Part shown: positions 60,930 to 64,000 of the stretch, piece by piece | How positions within the stretch are numbered: position 1 is the stretch's first letter | Layout: each line of letters starts with the position of its first letter | Source of the DNA: Candidatus Buchananbacteria bacterium | Lineage (GTDB): Bacteria; Patescibacteriota; Patescibacteriia; 2-01-FULL-39-33 | DNA: 64,000 nucleotides | Reading direction: 5' to 3' | Assembly: GCA_903859075.1 (NCBI GenBank) | Contig: CAIOLF010000024.1 | Location: 1-64,000 of the forward strand | Made by a program: the position numbers and the translations under genes | Notes under the pieces: generated by a model | What the model was told of the DNA's origin: nothing | The model's database searches: none | Seen by the model: only the letters and a program-made list of their open reading frames with translations

Positions 60930-61847
60930 TTACTGCTGATCTTTTTTTACCAGCTCTGCCGCTGCCACTCCTTCCGGCAGGTTGTCGCCCCGGCAATTAT
61001 GCTCTTTAAAAACCCGCACCGAGATATCCCTGACATACTCAGCGGCAGTCCCCCGCGGCTCAATGGTGACCAGATAAGAAGCTGTCTCGTTGTCGGCCAA
61101 ATCGAAGCAAAGCGCCGCCAGCCGTGAATCAAAATTCCTTACTTCGGAGCGCGAATCTTTCCGACTAACAGCGGCAATCTGACTGAATTGGACGCTAAGC
61201 TGGCTGAAGTAGCCGCCTTTCCGCCAATAAATGCCGACGGACCTGGGCAAGCCGCTAACAGTAGTCGAAACAATCTCCACCCTGGCTTTGTCTCCGGCAT
61301 CCAGTCGCGACCAATAGGCCTCCGGCAATTTATTCTGAAAAGATTTAAAATCCGTCACCTGCCAGGAGTCAGCCAGATCAAAAGATGCTATGAAGCTGCT
61401 GCGGCCGCCGGCGACGCTGATTTCTATTAAATTACTAACGCCTGAATTGCCGTCCGCTTCCCCATCAGGCAGCAGCGCTATCTTAAAAATCCCGGGCGTC
61501 GGACGCAATGATTTAACGGAGACGCTGCCTAAAAAAACTTTTTCCAGAACTATTTCTTGCCCTTCGGCCGTGAGAACGCCGAGCTCATAAAAACAATTTT
61601 TCCGGCAGTCCCTAAGCGCCAGACTATAAGACGCCGGCACGCGATCATTGACCATCTGCCTATTAACGGCCAAAACATTAAGCCGGATAATCCCCTGCTG
61701 GATCTTATCGGCGGCGGCCATTGCCTTTTTTCCTTCGGAATAATTTATCGTCCAAATTACAGCGCCGATGATTATTAATATTACCGCTAAAAAACTAATA
61801 ACTCCAGCCGGCCTGAAAAAAATATTAATTTTTTTCTGTTGTTGCAT
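60930..61847 (-). CDS. Unknown protein with N-terminal membrane anchor
   Basis: 305 aa. One transmembrane helix at about 15-34, then an extracellular domain with a Cys pair (RDCRKNCFYE near 80) and two more Cys near the end (CFDLADN, HNCRGD). PTPGIFKIALLPDG and GLPRSVGIYWRKG read like beta-sandwich strands. No family recognised. It lies next to pilD and a pseudopilin-like gene, so a pilus or competence role is conceivable. Confidence 0.7.
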   Translation of the reverse strand: MQQQKKINIFFRPAGVISFLAVILIIIGAVIWTINYSEGKKAMAAADKIQQGIIRLNVLAVNRQMVNDRVPASYSLALRDCRKNCFYELGVLTAEGQEIVLEKVFLGSVSVKSLRPTPGIFKIALLPDGEADGNSGVSNLIEISVAGGRSSFIASFDLADSWQVTDFKSFQNKLPEAYWSRLDAGDKARVEIVSTTVSGLPRSVGIYWRKGGYFSQLSVQFSQIAAVSRKDSRSEVRNFDSRLAALCFDLADNETASYLVTIEPRGTAAEYVRDISVRVFKEHNCRGDNLPEGVAAAELVKKDQQ

Positions 61848-61865
61848 ATAACTAATTAATAATAT

Positions 61866-62726
61866 TTAGAAAAATCCCAGATACCAGCTGATAATTCTCC
61901 CGCCCAGCCACAGAGTAATCAGCGCCGCTGGCGCCAAAAAAACGGCAAAAGGGATCTCGCTGTTTAATTTCTTGCCCTTGGCTATAACCAGCATAATCGA
62001 AATGGCCGCTCCGACGATATAAGCGAGAAAAATCCCCAAAATGATCTGCGGCCAGCCGAGCAAGACGCCCAACAAAGCCCCTACCCGCAAATCGCCGCCG
62101 CCGATCCAGCGGCCGCGCGAAATAAGATATTGCGAAGCAAAAAAACCAAAACCGACCAAGGCGGCCGCGGCTAAATTTATCGGGCTATAGCCGAGCAGCA
62201 GATTAAGAATAAAAATGACCGCCAGCGCCGGCAGAGCGACCCGATCCAGAATCACCCGCCACTTGAGATCATAGACGAAAATGACAACCAAGAAAAAAAT
62301 AGCCAGCCAGTCACGCAGCAATTCAAGCAAAAAATTTCCGCAAACCGGCAGCCAAGAAAAAAAACACGAGCTGTCAAGATCATAAGCAACGATAGGAAAA
62401 GAATTGTTTCTGATGCTAATATAAGCCGCCAGCGCAAAAAGCAAGCCGGTAGCCAATTCTACCGCCGGATATTGCCAAGAAATTTTCTGCTGGCAATAGC
62501 GGCAACGGCCTCTTAAAAAGATAAAACTGATAATCGGAAATAAGTCAACCCAGCCCAGGCGCTGCCGGCACTTGGGGCACTGCGACGGCGGCCACAGCAA
62601 ACTGCCGCCGGCATGAAACCGCTCAATCACCACATTCAAAAAACTTCCTATTACCGCTCCGACTACAAAAGACAGCGGATAAATCGCGGCCATGCCCAGA
62701 TAAAACATATCATTGCTTAATTCCAT
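61866..62726 (-). CDS. pilD: Prepilin peptidase (type IV leader peptidase)
   Basis: 286 aa, several transmembrane helices. GSFLNVVIERF near 28, the Cys pairs CPKCRQRL and CRYCQQK (zinc) near 50-80, and catalytic aspartates in YDLKWRV near 150 and GGGDLRVG near 207. Cuts and N-methylates prepilins. Overlaps the upstream gene by 17 nt. Confidence 0.95.
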   Translation of the reverse strand: MELSNDMFYLGMAAIYPLSFVVGAVIGSFLNVVIERFHAGGSLLWPPSQCPKCRQRLGWVDLFPIISFIFLRGRCRYCQQKISWQYPAVELATGLLFALAAYISIRNNSFPIVAYDLDSSCFFSWLPVCGNFLLELLRDWLAIFFLVVIFVYDLKWRVILDRVALPALAVIFILNLLLGYSPINLAAAALVGFGFFASQYLISRGRWIGGGDLRVGALLGVLLGWPQIILGIFLAYIVGAAISIMLVIAKGKKLNSEIPFAVFLAPAALITLWLGGRIISWYLGFF

Positions 62727-63117
62727 TTTTAGTATACGAATACGCGCCCTTTAATAAGCCGGAGACCGTTGTCTCCAGGGCGAATCCAATTTCAAAATCA
62801 TCATCGCTTAAAGAAACTATTTTATATTGGTAACCGCGCCCATTAAGGGGATCAACCAGGCGGCCGAGATTTATCCGTCGCTCGTCCTCGCCGACGCAGC
62901 TGTTTACCGCCGCCGGCGGATTACAGCCGGGAATGCGATAAGTATTAAATTTGAAAAAATAATCCGCCAACACTTGCTGGATCTGCTTGAGGTCGCCCAG
63001 CCGCTGATAATCGCGCCCCTTAGCTTGGCTCGCCTGCCAAATGAAAGCTAAGCCGATACTGGCTATGATTAAGAGCAGGCCATAAGCAAAAAACTTGAAT
63101 CTGGTGCGCTGGGTCAT
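62710..63117 (-). CDS. Pseudopilin-like protein
   Basis: 135 aa. N-terminal transmembrane helix (FAYGLLLIIASIGLAFIWQAS, residues 10-30), then RDYQRLGDLKQIQQVLADYFFKF, the helix pattern of GspG/PilE-type pseudopilins. There is no GF(T/S)LIE cleavage site, so it may not be processed by the peptidase encoded just downstream, or it is processed differently. Cys pair at CNPPAAVNSC. Confidence 0.75.
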   Translation of the reverse strand: MTQRTRFKFFAYGLLLIIASIGLAFIWQASQAKGRDYQRLGDLKQIQQVLADYFFKFNTYRIPGCNPPAAVNSCVGEDERRINLGRLVDPLNGRGYQYKIVSLSDDDFEIGFALETTVSGLLKGAYSYTKNGIKQ

Positions 63118-63192
63118 AAATTTGGATGATATTTATAGCTTTATTATAACATAAACACCCCCCGACTTCTAGCTTGGCCTCCCGAGTAATTA

Positions 63193-63230
63193 AGAAAATC
63201 CTTCCCAACTGGCGTCGGAAAGGATTTTCT
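63193..63230 (-). terminator. Terminator of the major prepilin gene
   Basis: A 14-nt arm agaaaatccttccc pairs with ggaaaggattttct (one mismatch) around a 10-nt loop, ending in T-rich sequence on the minus strand. Confidence 0.8.
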
Positions 63231-63252
63231 GGTATTTTCTAGAAAATAATCA

Positions 63253-63648
63253 CTAGGGGCAGATGGTCGCGCCGTTAGAGACGCCGCCGCTAACGACCTT
63301 GGCCGCGCCAATTGAATCCACGCAGAAATCTCCGGTAGCGCTGCAGAGATCGGCCCAAGCGGCCCAAGCAGTGCCATCAGCGGAAACACTGACATTGTAG
63401 GCGGCATCCTGAGAGCAGGCGGGCGGAGCAATGGCCGGAGTAACTTGAGTGATCAACATGCCGGTATAAACACCGTTCTCATGGCTGGTCTCGGCGAAAG
63501 TCCTGAATTGAGACAGGTCGTTTTTGATCTGGCTGTCATAGGCCTTGTTTCTGGCGCTGTTTAAGGAAACGACCGCCAGAGAAGCTAAGATGCCGATAAT
63601 GGCGATAACCACCAGCAACTCAATTAAAGTAAAACCTTTTTTGTTCAT
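63253..63648 (-). CDS. pilA: Type IV prepilin
   Basis: 131 aa. MNKKGFTLIELLVVIAIIGIL: short leader, Gly-Phe cleavage site and Glu5, the classic prepilin signal. The C-terminal globular part (APPACSQDAAYN... CSATGDFCVDS) has four Cys. It builds the pilus fibre used in adhesion, motility or DNA uptake. Own terminator and promoter. Confidence 0.95.
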   Translation of the reverse strand: MNKKGFTLIELLVVIAIIGILASLAVVSLNSARNKAYDSQIKNDLSQFRTFAETSHENGVYTGMLITQVTPAIAPPACSQDAAYNVSVSADGTAWAAWADLCSATGDFCVDSIGAAKVVSGGVSNGATICP

Positions 63649-63732
63649 ATTTTTGGTTTAATGCTTGTATTTATCAATAAATTGCCAGGGATAAGTCGAC
63701 CTTTTGCTTATCCACATTGAATTTATGTATTA

Positions 63733-63738
63733 ATTATA
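63733..63738 (-). promoter_or_regulatory. Extended -10 of the prepilin promoter
   Basis: Minus-strand TTTTGCTATAAT, the same as at gyrB, 85-90 nt before the ATG. No good -35 at 17 nt, as expected for an extended -10. Confidence 0.6.
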
Positions 63739-63764
63739 GCAAAACAATTACCAAAGACTACCAA

Positions 63765-64000
63765 CTAGCTCTTACCGGCGCCGGCCAGTTTTTTGATTTT
63801 TCCGACGACTTCCGACGGCATAAAGTGGGCTTTAATCAGGTAATCGGTACCGCCCAGTTTCAGGCCCTTCTCTACATCAGCTTTCTGGCTCAAATTAGTC
63901 AATAGAATAATCGGGGTTTTTTTAAACTCTGGCTGCGCCCGTAAATTTTCTAAAATTGAAAACCCGCTCATTTTAGGCAGAATTAAATCCAGTAAAATAA
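63765..64000 (-). CDS. Response regulator receiver (partial, right edge)
   Basis: The C-terminal half of a CheY-like receiver; the 5' end runs off the window. The frame stays open to the last base and starts ILLDLILPKMSGF, containing the phospho-acceptor Asp. IILLTNLSQ has the switch Thr and DYLIKAHF the conserved Lys. It probably continues beyond 64000. Similar in type to 84-557. Confidence 0.88.
   Translation of the reverse strand, partial: ILLDLILPKMSGFSILENLRAQPEFKKTPIILLTNLSQKADVEKGLKLGGTDYLIKAHFMPSEVVGKIKKLAGAGKS

Noticed and set aside
1..64000. UGA read as glycine (code of some CPR groups)
   Set aside because: Several genes end at TGA, including ATGA overlaps, and good frames do not read through TGA.
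1..64000. CRISPR array or restriction-modification or toxin-antitoxin system
   Set aside because: No regularly spaced direct repeats and no recognisable nuclease-methylase or toxin-antitoxin pairs were found.

Overview
The window looks like a chromosome segment from a small-genome bacterium of the Candidate Phyla Radiation (Patescibacteria). This is an inference from gene content and style: a DUF4012 membrane protein, a zinc-ribbon/coiled-coil/thrombospondin-type-3 protein, a short HrcA, an archaeal/eukaryote-type prolyl-tRNA synthetase, two MreB paralogues, a type IV pilin with its prepilin peptidase, and AT-rich intergenic repeats. Several genes end in TGA, some in ATGA start/stop overlaps, so the code is the standard bacterial one and not the UGA=Gly code. 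No rRNA and no CRISPR array were found. There are two tRNAs, Ser(GGA) and Glu(CTC).

Layout. 1-557: tail of an unknown gene and a response regulator. 855-7605: a six-gene + strand cassette whose genes all have good Shine-Dalgarno sequences (ABC-F ATPase, methyltransferase, three GT4 glycosyltransferases and a MoaA-like radical SAM enzyme). It is probably acquired and looks like a glycan or glycosylated-metabolite pathway. 7644-10445: sugar-isomerase-like TIM barrel, Nudix hydrolase and small unknown genes. 10452-14424: GC-rich genes (HAD phosphatase, sugar isomerase) and a cupin, including a tiny self-contained unit with a 29-aa ORF. 14539-16386: a protein made of about eight HNH-associated-type repeats. 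16587-25333: dnaG-rpoD, an AlkD-like protein, a thioredoxin, gatCA and an unknown GC-rich gene. 25437-25758: tRNA-Glu and a structured repeat flanked by a copy of the tRNA 3' end. 25826-34308: dnaJ, a three-gene activase/DUF2229 iron-sulfur operon, and hrcA-grpE-dnaK under a perfect CIRCE element. 35300-37904: a diversity-generating retroelement. 38165-53401: gyrB, greA, mreBCD with PBP2, proS, rseP, frr, holB and a second mreB. 53438-58784: surface glycan genes. 58869-64000: ligA, pilus genes and a second response regulator.

The most notable system is the diversity-generating retroelement. A 123-bp template repeat (36841-36963) and the 3' end of a target gene (37221-37343) differ at 24 positions. 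Of these, 23 lie at template adenines when read on the coding strand. Translated, the template is rich in Asn AAC/AAT codons, and the target protein ends in a Trp-Arg-Phe-Ala-Val-Val-Arg motif. The reverse transcriptase is split by a GC-rich palindromic insert of about 97 bp. The Avd-like four-helix-bundle gene lies on the opposite strand behind a nine-C tract and has no in-frame canonical start codon.

A second pattern across the window concerns translation starts. Most housekeeping genes start without a visible Shine-Dalgarno sequence, whereas the GC-rich accessory genes carry strong ones. This supports separate origins for the accessory genes. All family names come from motif reading by eye; no database search was possible.
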